Shown here: positions 11,340 to 20,115 of the stretch, one piece after another
Layout of the letters: every line of letters starts with the position of its first letter
How positions within the stretch are numbered: the stretch's first letter is position 1
Source of the DNA: Thermogutta terrifontis
GTDB lineage: Bacteria > Planctomycetota > Planctomycetia > Pirellulales > Thermoguttaceae
NCBI RefSeq assembly: GCF_002277955.1
Contig: NZ_CP018477.1
Coordinates: 1 to 64,000, forward strand
Direction of reading: 5' to 3'
DNA: 64,000 bases
The notes under the pieces: generated by a model
The model's input: only the letters and a program-made list of their open reading frames with translations
What the model was told of the DNA's origin: nothing
Database searches by the model: none
Made by a program: the position numbers and the translations under genes

Positions 11340-13187
11340 TTAAATGATGCCGTGGAGGGGCTGGCCCGGGGCGGCCAGCGCTTCCACCCGCCGCACAATC
11401 TCCGGGTCTTCTACAAGGGGCGGCGGATGTTCCGGCTTGGCCCGGGCATCGATGACCAACGAGCCGTGACACCCCCAGTGCTTCTTGTGAATGAATTCCT
11501 CAATCCCGTGAATATCTCCCGCTGGATCGCTGCGGGTGAACGTGGTCCACAGGAAATTGTCGAGAGTCCGCGCGGTGAACTCGCTGTCGTCCACCACAAC
11601 GATAAGCGGAAAGAGGTTGATCGCATCCTGCCGCTTGTAGAAGGCGCAGAATTTCTTGATGTTTTCATCTTCCCCCTGTTCATTGCGGGAAAACGGCGGG
11701 CCCTGGACCACGAGAATGCCGGGCAACATCACCCGCGGATCGGAAAACCCCAGATCTTCCGGAATCCGAATCCGGGAATCGAGGGCGACGGGCAACGTTC
11801 GTCGCGGCTTCCCCACCGCTGCAATCACGACTTTGGAACCCTGATTGAGGGCCCCCCCTGTGTAGTCGAGAGTATCTGCCGTCGTGCAGGTTTGAAAATG
11901 GACATCCCGCCGCCAATCGACGCGCTCCAGAATGTGTCGCAGAAAATCATCGACCTCGTAGACACTCAACTCGGGATTGTCCTCGCCAGCCGCGATGAAC
12001 AGGTACTTGGCGAGAGAGAGTTGCCCATGGCCGAGGAGGGCATTGGCCAGCGTCAGAAGCTCCTGGGGCCGCTTTCGCTCGTCGTAGGGGGTGTAACGTT
12101 CGCTGCCGATGGCGAGGAGGAGTGGGTGCACACCAGCGGCATCCACCGCGTGCACCGCACGGATGCCGGGAATCGTTTTCGGGATCACCGGCCCCACGAG
12201 TTCGTGAATGAGCTTGCCAAACATGGAATCTTCCTGGGGTGGTCGCCCCACCACCGTGAACGGCCAGATCGGCTGCGGTCGATGATACACATGCTCCACC
12301 CGCATCACGGGAAAATCATGCGCCAGGCTGTAATAGCCGAGGTGATCTCCGAACGGGCCTTCGGGCAAAAGCTTCTTGGGTTCAATGTATCCCGTAAGGA
12401 CGAAATCCGCCTCGGCGTAGATGGGTAACCCTTCCGGCTGCCTGATCATCGGAATGCGGTGTCCCCCTAAAACCCCGGCGAAGAAAAGTTCACTCATGCC
12501 CTCAGGGAGCGGCATGACGGCGGCCACCGTCATCGCAGGTGCACCCCCGACAAACACGTTGACCCGCAGCTTCTGCTTCATCTCGATGGCTTTCGCATGG
12601 TGGACGCCAATCCCGCGATGGATTTGATAGTGGAGTCCCACTTCGCACTCGGGGTCGTACTTTCCTCCGGTGATTTGGACGCGATACATGCCCAGGTTGG
12701 AATGGGCAAAGCCGGGCCGGGCGGGATCCTCTGTATAGACCAGGGGAAGCGTGATGTACGCGCCGCCGTCGTTGGGCCATGAACGCAGCTTGGGTAGCTG
12801 CCGGAGGCTGATTTCATGGGCGGTGGCGGGTCCGCGGCGAACGAGTTTCGGCCAGGCCCGCCAGCCCCACCACGGCAGTTTCATGAGCAGTCGCGGGCGC
12901 CGCAGCCAGTCGGCCGGATCAATTCCCAGCGAAATCAGCTTCGCAAGATGATCCAAAGTATCGCGAAAAATATAGCGGATGCGGTCCATCGTCCCGAACA
13001 GATTGCTGACCATGGGGAAGCGGCATCCGCGAACCGAAGCGAAATAGAGAGCGGGACCGCCCGCCTTGAAGACCCGCCGTTGAATGGCCGCCATTTCCAG
13101 GTCCGGATCCACCGGCACGTCGATCCGAATCATCTGACCGGTGGCCAGGAGGTCATTCACGCACTGGCGGAGTGTTCGGTAGCCCAT
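11340..13187 (-). CDS. UbiD-family decarboxylase
   Basis: This 615-aa cytoplasmic enzyme belongs to the UbiD family of prenylated-FMN-dependent (de)carboxylases, which act on aromatic or unsaturated acids, for example in quinone synthesis. It starts MGYRTLRQCVNDLLATG. Family hallmarks include GMYRVQITG, HRGIGVHHAKA, a metal/prFMN-site segment PEGPFGDHLGYYS and a C-terminal HWGCHGSLVIDAR. It is longer than E. coli UbiD (about 500 aa), with the extra length mainly at the C-terminus. Planctomycetes use menaquinone, so a menaquinone-pathway role is plausible, but the substrate cannot be read from sequence. A small basic-protein gene lies 85 bases upstream on the same strand. Confidence 0.88.
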   Translation of the reverse strand: MGYRTLRQCVNDLLATGQMIRIDVPVDPDLEMAAIQRRVFKAGGPALYFASVRGCRFPMVSNLFGTMDRIRYIFRDTLDHLAKLISLGIDPADWLRRPRLLMKLPWWGWRAWPKLVRRGPATAHEISLRQLPKLRSWPNDGGAYITLPLVYTEDPARPGFAHSNLGMYRVQITGGKYDPECEVGLHYQIHRGIGVHHAKAIEMKQKLRVNVFVGGAPAMTVAAVMPLPEGMSELFFAGVLGGHRIPMIRQPEGLPIYAEADFVLTGYIEPKKLLPEGPFGDHLGYYSLAHDFPVMRVEHVYHRPQPIWPFTVVGRPPQEDSMFGKLIHELVGPVIPKTIPGIRAVHAVDAAGVHPLLLAIGSERYTPYDERKRPQELLTLANALLGHGQLSLAKYLFIAAGEDNPELSVYEVDDFLRHILERVDWRRDVHFQTCTTADTLDYTGGALNQGSKVVIAAVGKPRRTLPVALDSRIRIPEDLGFSDPRVMLPGILVVQGPPFSRNEQGEDENIKKFCAFYKRQDAINLFPLIVVVDDSEFTARTLDNFLWTTFTRSDPAGDIHGIEEFIHKKHWGCHGSLVIDARAKPEHPPPLVEDPEIVRRVEALAAPGQPLHGII

Positions 13188-13272
13188 GCTGTCTCCTCAT
13201 GTGCCTGAGTTACTCCCTCCCCGAATCCGCGCTGCCGTACCGATGGTCGTCCCCGAGAATGCTCGACGGGCA

Positions 13273-13404
13273 TCAAACCGGGCGACCTTTGCGGGGTCGC
13301 TGAAGCATCCGCTGCCGCATCCGTTTCATGAGATGGGCATAGCGCGTTGCAGGCCGACGAACGATGCGTTTTGTTTTCCTCGGCAACCCTTTGTCGCTGG
13401 TCAT
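13273..13404 (-). CDS. Small basic protein, 43 aa
   Basis: This short frame reads MTSDKGLPRKTKRIVRRPAT at its start and MKRMRQRMLQRPRKGRPV at its end, followed by TGA. It has 18 Arg/Lys against a single Asp. The ATG at 13404 is preceded by a strong Shine-Dalgarno run, GGGAGGG, five bases upstream, which is the main reason to believe it. It lies 85 bases ahead of the ubiD-type gene on the same strand and could be cotranscribed. Size and charge suggest a nucleic-acid or ribosome-associated protein. No family is recognised. Confidence 0.55.
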   Translation of the reverse strand: MTSDKGLPRKTKRIVRRPATRYAHLMKRMRQRMLQRPRKGRPV

Positions 13405-13583
13405 GGGTACCCTCCCTTTTGTCGCAGAAAGAACGTCTTAACGGCGGAAGCCGGCACCGGGCAAGCAGCCCCGGATGAGCTCCTGCCTGCCCCGAATCCC
13501 TCGTGCCTCTTTTTTCCCTCATGAAAAATCCGCCTCCCGCGTTTCCCAATTCTACATACGATCTACCGAAAAGGCAGCGGTTT

Positions 13584-14297
13584 GACGTGCTCGTTGTGCC
13601 CGGTGAGGGGAATTGGATCATCGAACGTTGAACGGGGGACTGAACGTGTTGTGTGGGGCAATTCATGAATTGCCCCTACCGATTAACCAGCGGAATGTGG
13701 ACGCGACATATGGAGTGCGGTGCTTAAGCACCGCTTTTTGCGCGGGACTTTAGTCCCCGCTGAAAGGAAATCGATGATCGAACGTTGAACGGCGGACCTG
13801 ACAAGCAGGTCCCTCCGAAAAGCGGACGTGACAAGCACGTCCCTCCGGAGAAGGTCGGAGGGGCACGCTCGTTGTGCCCGGTGAGGGGAATTGGATCATC
13901 GAACGTTGAACGGGGGACTGAACGTGTTGTGGGGGGCAATTCATGAATTGCCCCTACCGATTAACCAGCGGAATGTGGACGCGACATATGGAGTGCGGTG
14001 CTTTAGCACCGCTTTTTGCGCGGGACTTTAGTCCCCGCTGAAAGGAAATCGATGATCGAACGTTGAACGGCGGACCTGACAAGCGGGTCCCTCCGGAAAA
14101 GGTCGGAGGGGCACGCTCGTCGTGCCCGGTCAGGGGAGATGGGGCATCAATCGGTGTTCATCGGACCCGACAAGCGGGTCCCTCCGAAAGAAACGGACCT
14201 GACAAGCAGGTCCCTCCGAGGGGAAGAGGACGTGACAAGCACGTCCCTCCGGAGGCGCGCATGTCGTCGGGTAGGGGCAATTCATGAATTGCCCCTA
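13584..14297. repeat. Palindromic repeat array 2 (inverted orientation)
   Basis: The same modules as array 1 occur here, reading on the opposite strand. They include GGCAATTCATGAATTGCC types (three copies), GCGGTGCTTAAGCACCGC and its variant GCGGTGCTTTAGCACCGC, CGGGACTTTAGTCCCCG, and hairpins of the CTTGT-core family with arms GGACGTG, GGACCTG, GGACCCG and GGGCACG. The linker GATCATCGAACGTTGAAC recurs. The array separates the ubiD/small-protein pair from the Tat-exported protein gene. No transposase or integrase frame is present. Confidence 0.93.
13591..14095. repeat. Tandem duplication inside array 2 (period about 278 bp)
   Basis: The segment beginning TCGTTGTGCCCGGTGAGGGG at 13591 recurs at 13869. 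It continues through the AATTCATGAATT palindrome, a unique-looking linker (GATTAACCAGCGGAATGTGG) and the paired GGTGCTT-AGCACC and GGGACTTTAGTCCC hairpins. The copies differ at a few positions, notably TTAA versus TTTA in one hairpin core. The first copy carries an extra GGACGTG-type hairpin. This points to recent local duplication. Confidence 0.9.
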
Positions 14298-14983
14298 CGG
14301 CGTCCGGTGGAGAATGTATTCCATCCCATGTCATTGGCCGGGGTGTAACCGAGCCCGCTAATTTCCTCGGGCCTAAATTACTTTCTGATCGAACCCCGTG
14401 CCGCAGTTCGCGCTCCCTTTTTCATCGCAGAGAACAACCGGGGCCAGGGCAGGGAATTGGCGGAGTGGCGGTGTCATCTATGGGATGAACGACAAAAAGG
14501 GTTGATAAAAAACCCCGCCGCTCGCAACCATAGGCGAAACGACGGGGCCGGAACAGAGAAGAGGCCGAACGAATTAATTCCCGTGTAATTTCCCGCGCAA
14601 CTGTGCGTTTGTCCCCCTACGCTTCCAACTTCTATCTTACCAACCCGATCCCGGTTGTCCACAGACTTTCCGCACGCCGGGAAGCCTGTCAATGGGTGCC
14701 CCATACGTTGGGTATAATGCCACCCCAAAGTGTTATCGCCGCCAATCTTGGCTCGTCATTAGGAGAAGTCAGAGATCGCGAAGCCGCGTGGATTATTCAA
14801 TACCTTGCGGAGCGAGATGTCATCGCCGGATGGCCGGAGCGACCGCCGCATAAAAGCAAAACGAGTAAAGCGGCTCAACACCCAACTCTGCGTTTTGATC
14901 TTAGCGGGGAAGGTTCATCTGTCTGGACTGGCCAGAACTCCAGCGGGATTGATTAGCCGGCTCACGGCCCGGGAATTATCCGC
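14298..14983. other. Intergenic stretch without a convincing gene
   Basis: Apart from a terminator-like hairpin at 14507-14547, nothing is secure. A plus-strand frame from ATG 14717 to 14956 could encode 79 aa (MPPQSVIAANLGSS at the start), but it has no ribosome site and no recognisable family. It ends near the stop of the opposing Tat gene. A TATAAT at 14712-14717 overlaps that ATG and has no matching -35. Confidence 0.4.
14507..14547 (-). terminator. Rho-independent terminator (minus strand)
   Basis: Read on the minus strand, CCCCGTCG pairs with CGGCGGGG (one G-U pair). There is a further TCGC/GCGA inner stem, and six T residues follow immediately. It lies about 430 bases beyond the stop of the Tat-exported protein gene, so that transcript would have a long 3' end, or a short unannotated RNA may end here. 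Confidence 0.7.
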
Positions 14984-16000
14984 TCATGCGTACCATTCGC
15001 GCTCGCGCTGATTGCCAACCTTGTAGTAAGCGTCTTTGAACATGGCAACGTCTTCCGCCACCTGGAAGTCGAACATCCCCACGATGACGAAGTCCGCGCC
15101 ATTGCGGAGAGCGAACGGGAACCCCATCCGCGGATGGATGGCGCCGGCGGCCAGCACTTTGAACGCAAACCACGGTTTCTTGACGTTCTTGAAGAATTCT
15201 GACGTCTTTTTCCAGTCCAGGCACCACATATTATCACGGTAAGTGCCCGCCTGCTGACCCTGCGGCAAATACCAGCACCATTCCTGGCGATTCTCCGGCG
15301 TGGTGGCCGACCAGTATTGATCGTGATGGAAGGTCTTCACATAAAAGTCAGCGCCCACGTTCTGAGCTTCGCACTGCATGGGGGTTTCCAGGGAGTGGCT
15401 GCCGATTCCCGCCGGTACCCCCGCCTGTTTGATGAGTTCGATTGTCTTGGCGAGGATATCCAGCCGACCAGCCATCGTTTGCCGGTCGGTGGCTTCCCCG
15501 TGTGTGTAGAGAAAAGTGGCGCCTTTGCTCAAAAGATCTTCGATCTGGTTCTTAACCTTGCCTGCGTCTGCATCAGGGTGAATGCAAACGAGGGCCTGCA
15601 TCTTGCCCCCGCGCTCGGTGAGATAGCGGTGGAAAACGTTGATACAGGCAGGATCGAGCTGGACGGTGTTGATGCCGTGCGATTCGCACAGGGCCAGTGT
15701 CTCAAAGACCTTTTCGTCGGTGTTATACGCCTTGAACAACCGGGAGACATAGAGGAGATCCCGGCTGTGGGCCCAGCCGCCGATCAGGTTCCCTCCGATG
15801 ATCATGCGGCTGATCTTGAGCTTGCCAATTTGACCATAAGGCATCGGCCGGTCATCCGCCGGAGCTTGCGCCCCCTGAGGAGCTCCCTCCTGAAGGGCAG
15901 CCAGAAGGATTCGTTCTTCCAGACTCAGTGCCGCCGCGGCGCCTGCTGTCCCCAGGACCGTTCGTGTCAAAAACTCTCGCCGATCGTTTTTGTCGGCCAT
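14984..16000 (-). CDS. Tat-exported TIM-barrel (aldo/keto-reductase-like) protein
   Basis: The 338-aa product begins MADKNDRREFLTRTVLGTAG. It has a twin-arginine motif (RREFL) and a short hydrophobic Ala-rich stretch, so export folded through Tat is likely. The mature part (PYGQIGKLKISRMIIGGNLIG, then CESHGINTVQLDPA, and a C-terminal RNGADFVIVGMFDFQV) resembles aldo/keto-reductase-type barrels, but catalytic residues could not be assigned. The ATG at 16000 is chosen over 16036 because GGAGAT sits seven bases before it and the Tat signal then starts properly. It is the last gene before a terminator. The adjoining genes also encode exported proteins. Confidence 0.75.
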   Translation of the reverse strand: MADKNDRREFLTRTVLGTAGAAAALSLEERILLAALQEGAPQGAQAPADDRPMPYGQIGKLKISRMIIGGNLIGGWAHSRDLLYVSRLFKAYNTDEKVFETLALCESHGINTVQLDPACINVFHRYLTERGGKMQALVCIHPDADAGKVKNQIEDLLSKGATFLYTHGEATDRQTMAGRLDILAKTIELIKQAGVPAGIGSHSLETPMQCEAQNVGADFYVKTFHHDQYWSATTPENRQEWCWYLPQGQQAGTYRDNMWCLDWKKTSEFFKNVKKPWFAFKVLAAGAIHPRMGFPFALRNGADFVIVGMFDFQVAEDVAMFKDAYYKVGNQREREWYA

Positions 16001-16247
16001 GGTCGATCTCCTTTTTTTGGGATGACGTTCACTCACGCCTATTGAACGCGTTATTAAAAATCGTTGTACTCACACGGCGGAGGTTGTAATTACGACCAAG
16101 CGGGAGTCGGTGTGACCTCAACGCGTACGGCTGCTTGGCCACGTGCATGCCTTCATTGTCAGCCGACTGCATTTTTAACTGCCGAAAATGCAGTGTCAAG
16201 CGCTTTTGACGAACACGATAAAAAATGCCCACCTCATGCGCAATTTT

Positions 16248-18164
16248 TTACGGTCGCGGAGCTGCCAGGGCTTTCCGTTCCAGGTACCACACCCAACCGC
16301 AGCGTTCATACCGGCGATCGCGAGATTTCTCCAGGAGGGCCAGCGTCACTTCCCAAAGTGCCGCCCGAAGTGCCGACTCCTCTCCTGGGCCGGCGTGCTC
16401 CAGCTTTTGCCACAGTTCTTCCCGCCGCTTGACGAGGCCGTCCACCTCAGCCCGTTCCTCCGGCGTCAAATCCCGGAATTGAACCACCCGGCGGTTGACA
16501 TCCCCCAAAATCAGGTCGGGGAGATGGTCTCCGTTGATATCGGCGGCAATGGGGCAGGGACTCCAGCCCGGGCACGGCCGCCATAATTCCCGTCGCCCTT
16601 TGTTGCGGTGTGGAATCGGCAAAACGCTCTCCTCCGCGACGGCAGTCACCAGCGTGAGTGGAAAGTCCCAGGCCGGCTTTTCTTCCGTGCCCACATTCCG
16701 CACCCAGACAACGCTACCGGAACGGGAACCGATGACCAGGTCCATCCGGCCGTCGCGGTCCCAGTCAGCAAAGGCGGGGGCTGCCGCTCCTTCGAGCTGA
16801 AGTTCCCACCGACCGATCTGCACCGCCGTCGGGACCGTCCAAACCGGTTTTTCAATTGACCCCTGCTGGAATGAAAGGAAGACGTTTCCCGCTTGATCTC
16901 CCGCCACAAGTGTCCAGGCCAGCTCTTTTTGGAGGTGGCCCACCTGGGCTGAGAAAAGGTAGGGGACGCGAAGCGCTTCTCCCTTTTCGTTGACCAACTT
17001 TTCCACTCTACCGAAAGTACCATCAGCCCGGCCTCGAATCAGGACGAGCTCGCCCGTGCTCGTTCCCACCAGAAAATCGGGACGACGGTCCTGATCAAAA
17101 TCCAGAACCTGTAAAACCGTCACCTCGTTGCCGGAGAGGGCATTCCACGGGCAGTTGGGTGCACCCATTTTCCAGCTTATTAGGGGGCTAGGCCCCAGTT
17201 TACTACCGTCCAAGCTCCAGACCTGGCATTCGCCGGTTCCCCGGGCACTGAGAACCAACTCCGGTCGGCCGTCACCCTGCCAGTCAAAGAGTCCTGGCAC
17301 AATACCCGTACCTTCGTAGGAAACGGCATCCTTCTCCGTCCGCAATTGGACTGGTTCGGCAAGCTCCGGGGCATAGTCCCAGTTGATCTCGGGGAGTGGC
17401 ACCGTGCCCGTGTGCACGGCGTGGGCCAGTTCGGTCAAGACGGGCAGGGCTTCCTGGGGAATGGTGAGGGTGGCTCCTGAACCCAGGCGAATCTCGGTGG
17501 GCAGTTGCTTGATCTCCCAGAGGGACGCCCCGATGAGGATGGCCGTCACATAGTCGCCAAGACTCGTGGCGCGGTCGGAGGTCAGATCATTCATCCACGG
17601 CGCAGAACCACCGCGTTTTTTAAGCATATCCAGCGCTGCAAGCCCGGATAGCGGACGGAGCGTCGGGAAGTCTCCGGCCCGCTTGAGAACCTCCACGCGC
17701 TCGGCCTCCAGGGCTGCGTTAATGCGAGGCATGGGCGAGAGCACCCACAGCACTTGCGGAGCCAGACCGCTGAGGATGTGAAGGTTGTCCGCCAGCACGC
17801 CGGGCTTCCGATGCACGAGGAGTCGAGCCGCCTGGTCGTAAACCACCACGGCTTCATATTGATAGCCGGGTTGCTCACCTTTCTCATCGGGTGCGACGAG
17901 CCCAGTGAGAATCTCCTCAAGGGGTCGGCCTTTGGCAGGGATTTCACGCACTTCCAGTGCGACGCCATTCACGGCCCCAAGGGCCTGAAGCGCGTGGCGG
18001 ACGGTTCCCGCACTCCAGTCGGGATCTCCCAGGAAGGCCAGGCGGAATGGCGGTTGGGCGGCCGAGGCCGTCGATGGTCCATCTTCCGCAGCGTCTCCCC
18101 GCGGATAGGAAGCGCCAAGAATAAGAACCGCCAGGGATGTACAAACCAGAAACGACTTTTTCAC
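16248..18164 (-). CDS. Secreted FG-GAP/VCBS-repeat protein
   Basis: This 638-aa protein has a Sec signal peptide (SFLVCTSLAVLILGASY, then a processing region near residue 25). An N-terminal domain of about 230 residues includes YEAVVVYDQAARLLVHRKPG. Calcium-binding-type beta-propeller repeats follow: DWQGDGRPELVLS, DFDQDRRPDFLVG, DWDRDGRMDLVIGS and DINGDHLPDLILGD. A C-terminal helical tail contains KRREELWQKLEHA. FG-GAP propellers usually mediate binding or adhesion outside the cytoplasm, so a scaffold or binding role is likely. No enzyme motif was recognised. Confidence 0.8.
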   Translation of the reverse strand: MKKSFLVCTSLAVLILGASYPRGDAAEDGPSTASAAQPPFRLAFLGDPDWSAGTVRHALQALGAVNGVALEVREIPAKGRPLEEILTGLVAPDEKGEQPGYQYEAVVVYDQAARLLVHRKPGVLADNLHILSGLAPQVLWVLSPMPRINAALEAERVEVLKRAGDFPTLRPLSGLAALDMLKKRGGSAPWMNDLTSDRATSLGDYVTAILIGASLWEIKQLPTEIRLGSGATLTIPQEALPVLTELAHAVHTGTVPLPEINWDYAPELAEPVQLRTEKDAVSYEGTGIVPGLFDWQGDGRPELVLSARGTGECQVWSLDGSKLGPSPLISWKMGAPNCPWNALSGNEVTVLQVLDFDQDRRPDFLVGTSTGELVLIRGRADGTFGRVEKLVNEKGEALRVPYLFSAQVGHLQKELAWTLVAGDQAGNVFLSFQQGSIEKPVWTVPTAVQIGRWELQLEGAAAPAFADWDRDGRMDLVIGSRSGSVVWVRNVGTEEKPAWDFPLTLVTAVAEESVLPIPHRNKGRRELWRPCPGWSPCPIAADINGDHLPDLILGDVNRRVVQFRDLTPEERAEVDGLVKRREELWQKLEHAGPGEESALRAALWEVTLALLEKSRDRRYERCGWVWYLERKALAAPRP

Positions 18165-18241
18165 GCGGCCATTCGCTCACAGAATTGCAGGAGATTCCAG
18201 TCATCACCGGAGCCAGCCACCCTGCCAAGATTGGGAGTCTC

Positions 18242-19210
18242 TCAGGGCTGGTTCCACTGCTCGATCTGTCTTTGCAAAGCCTGGCGATCGAAATTGTTGG
18301 GCATCGGTTCGTCGAGATTTTCCAAAAGCTCGTCGATGGTTGGTGTTTTGGTTTTCAATCCCTCGGGCGGGATGTCAAGATGCGCTGTCCAGGCAATGGC
18401 GTTCAGCACCACCATCCGATACTGATCGTGAGCCCAATTCCAGTGGAAGTGTCCACCGGTAAACCCGAATCCTCGTCCACCATCCGGCCGTTCGTAGGCC
18501 CAGGCGACATGCTCGGGCATGCCCTTTCTCGCCCGAACGGCCGGGTTCCCGCTGTGCGGACCGTCGGGACCCATCCGGGTGCGGTCCGGCGGAATCGCCG
18601 TGAGAATCGGCGTCACGCCTTTCATATCGTCTACAAAACGCATGTGGTAGTACCATTCGTCGTTGATGCTGAAAGGCTTGACCCCGCGAGTGACGGGATG
18701 ATCCGGAAGCTCCTTGAATTCCGCCAACCAGGTCGGATTGACCGACCAGAACGTTTCGTAGTAACCGCCAATCCAGGATTTCAGCTTTTCTCGGGCTTCG
18801 GGCGAGGCCACGTCCAGGGCATAGTGCAACACCACCAACCCTGCTCCCTCTTTGATGGCCGCCTCAAGCTCCGCAAGATGTTGGGCGATGATGTTTCCCC
18901 CGCCACCGTCGGCAAAGATCACGATCGTGCTCGCACCGGACAGGGCGTCCTTCTTTTCCGGCCAGCCGTTCGTGTACACGACGGTCTCAATTGCAGGCAG
19001 GGCCTCCTTGAGCTTTTTGGCCAGCAGCAGGCATCCCGCATTGTGCTCGTGGCTGCCGAAGCCGTGGCTGGGTCGGCCGGCAATAAACACCACCCGCTTG
19101 GCAACCGCGGAGGATTCCCCAAGACAGGCAGGCGCGCCCCAGACCAAGACAATTCCCGCCAAGACGATGGCCAAGCAGCCAAGTTGGGTCCTTGTCAGAT
19201 GTTCATACAT
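18242..19210 (-). CDS. ThuA-domain protein, exported
   Basis: This 322-aa protein starts at ATG 19210 behind GGGGAGGAATCACC. A signal peptide (LGCLAIVLAGIVLVWGAPACLG) precedes a ThuA-like, glutamine-amidotransferase-fold domain: KRVVFIAGRPSHGFGSHEHNAG, FADGGGGNIIAQHLAELEAAI and VVLHYALDV, with a late GFTGGHFHWNW segment. ThuA domains are named from trehalose utilisation and are abundant in planctomycetes, often in glycan-degradation contexts. The biochemical role is unsettled. The frame opens further upstream (19321), but those residues are not signal-like. Confidence 0.85.
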   Translation of the reverse strand: MYEHLTRTQLGCLAIVLAGIVLVWGAPACLGESSAVAKRVVFIAGRPSHGFGSHEHNAGCLLLAKKLKEALPAIETVVYTNGWPEKKDALSGASTIVIFADGGGGNIIAQHLAELEAAIKEGAGLVVLHYALDVASPEAREKLKSWIGGYYETFWSVNPTWLAEFKELPDHPVTRGVKPFSINDEWYYHMRFVDDMKGVTPILTAIPPDRTRMGPDGPHSGNPAVRARKGMPEHVAWAYERPDGGRGFGFTGGHFHWNWAHDQYRMVVLNAIAWTAHLDIPPEGLKTKTPTIDELLENLDEPMPNNFDRQALQRQIEQWNQP

Positions 19211-19518
19211 GGTGATTCCTCCCCTCGCAAACGATAATCGGCTGATCCGAGTTTCCCGAAACCTCTTGCAAATCTCTCCATTAAACCGGGCCACCAACCC
19301 TGTGAAATCCCGCCGAAACACTTCGCAACGGGCTCACAGGCAAACCGTCTATATTTTAATTGCCGGGGTTACAGTCTGCGGCAGAAAGCGGACAGGCCAG
19401 CACTCGGGAGTGACAGTCGGCCCGAGGCTAGCAACCCCATCAGTGTACGTTGGCGAACGGCAGCATTCCACCAGCACGTCAAAGGCAGCGCTGAGAAGCA
19501 GCTCCCCGCGCGATCGCT

Positions 19519-19975
19519 GGAGGGGCACGCTTGCCGTGCCCGGGCAAAGGGAATTGATCATCGAACGTTGCACAGCGGACGTGACAAGCACGTCCCTCCG
19601 AAAAAGGTCGGAGGGGCACGCTCGTCGTGCCCGAAAAAAAGGAACACGTCATGAATGGAGGCCGTGGAACGCGTCTGTCCATTGCATGGATTGGGGGATC
19701 GGGTTCCACGCCGACCGGTCAGCTCCGTTCCGCCAGGGCCAACGGCAAAATTGGTGAAGGCTAAAGCCTTCACCAGAAAGCGGCGATAAATCGCCGCACT
19801 CCATATGGAGTGCGGGGCTTTAGCCCCGCTTTTGGCGCGGGACTTCAGTCCCCGGTGAAACGGGATGGGTGATCCAACGCTGCGCGGCGGACGTGACAAG
19901 CACGTCCCTCCGAAGAAACGGACCCGACAAGCGGGTCCCTCCGAAAAAGGATTCGGAGGGCCACGCCCGTTGCGC
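19519..19975. repeat. Palindromic repeat array 3 (inverted orientation)
   Basis: The interval between the divergent ThuA and DegT genes contains GGGCACG-core hairpins, two GGACGTG-type hairpins and one GGACCCG type. It also has the five-palindrome cassette in reverse: GAAGGCTAAAGCCTTC, GCGGCGATAAATCGCCGC, ACTCCATATGGAGT, GCGGGGCTTTAGCCCCGC and GGGACTTCAGTCCC. The central palindrome here has grown from CCATGG to CCATATGG. The rest of 19211-20115 shows no gene. Confidence 0.92.
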
Positions 19976-20115
19976 CCTTTCCAGCTTCCCAGAACCCCTC
20001 GTGACGTCCCTGACTTGTATGAGGGAATAAAATCCGCTAAAACTTTGGCAGCCAATTCAAAGGCAAAAATGAGTTGAGGAAAGAGATGTTGAATACGGCA
20101 GAAGGAGGTGGAGTC

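Noticed and set aside
10740-12428. 562-aa plus-strand frame
   Set aside because: It runs from another frame of the ABC-2 permease into the antisense of the UbiD gene and has no domain of its own.
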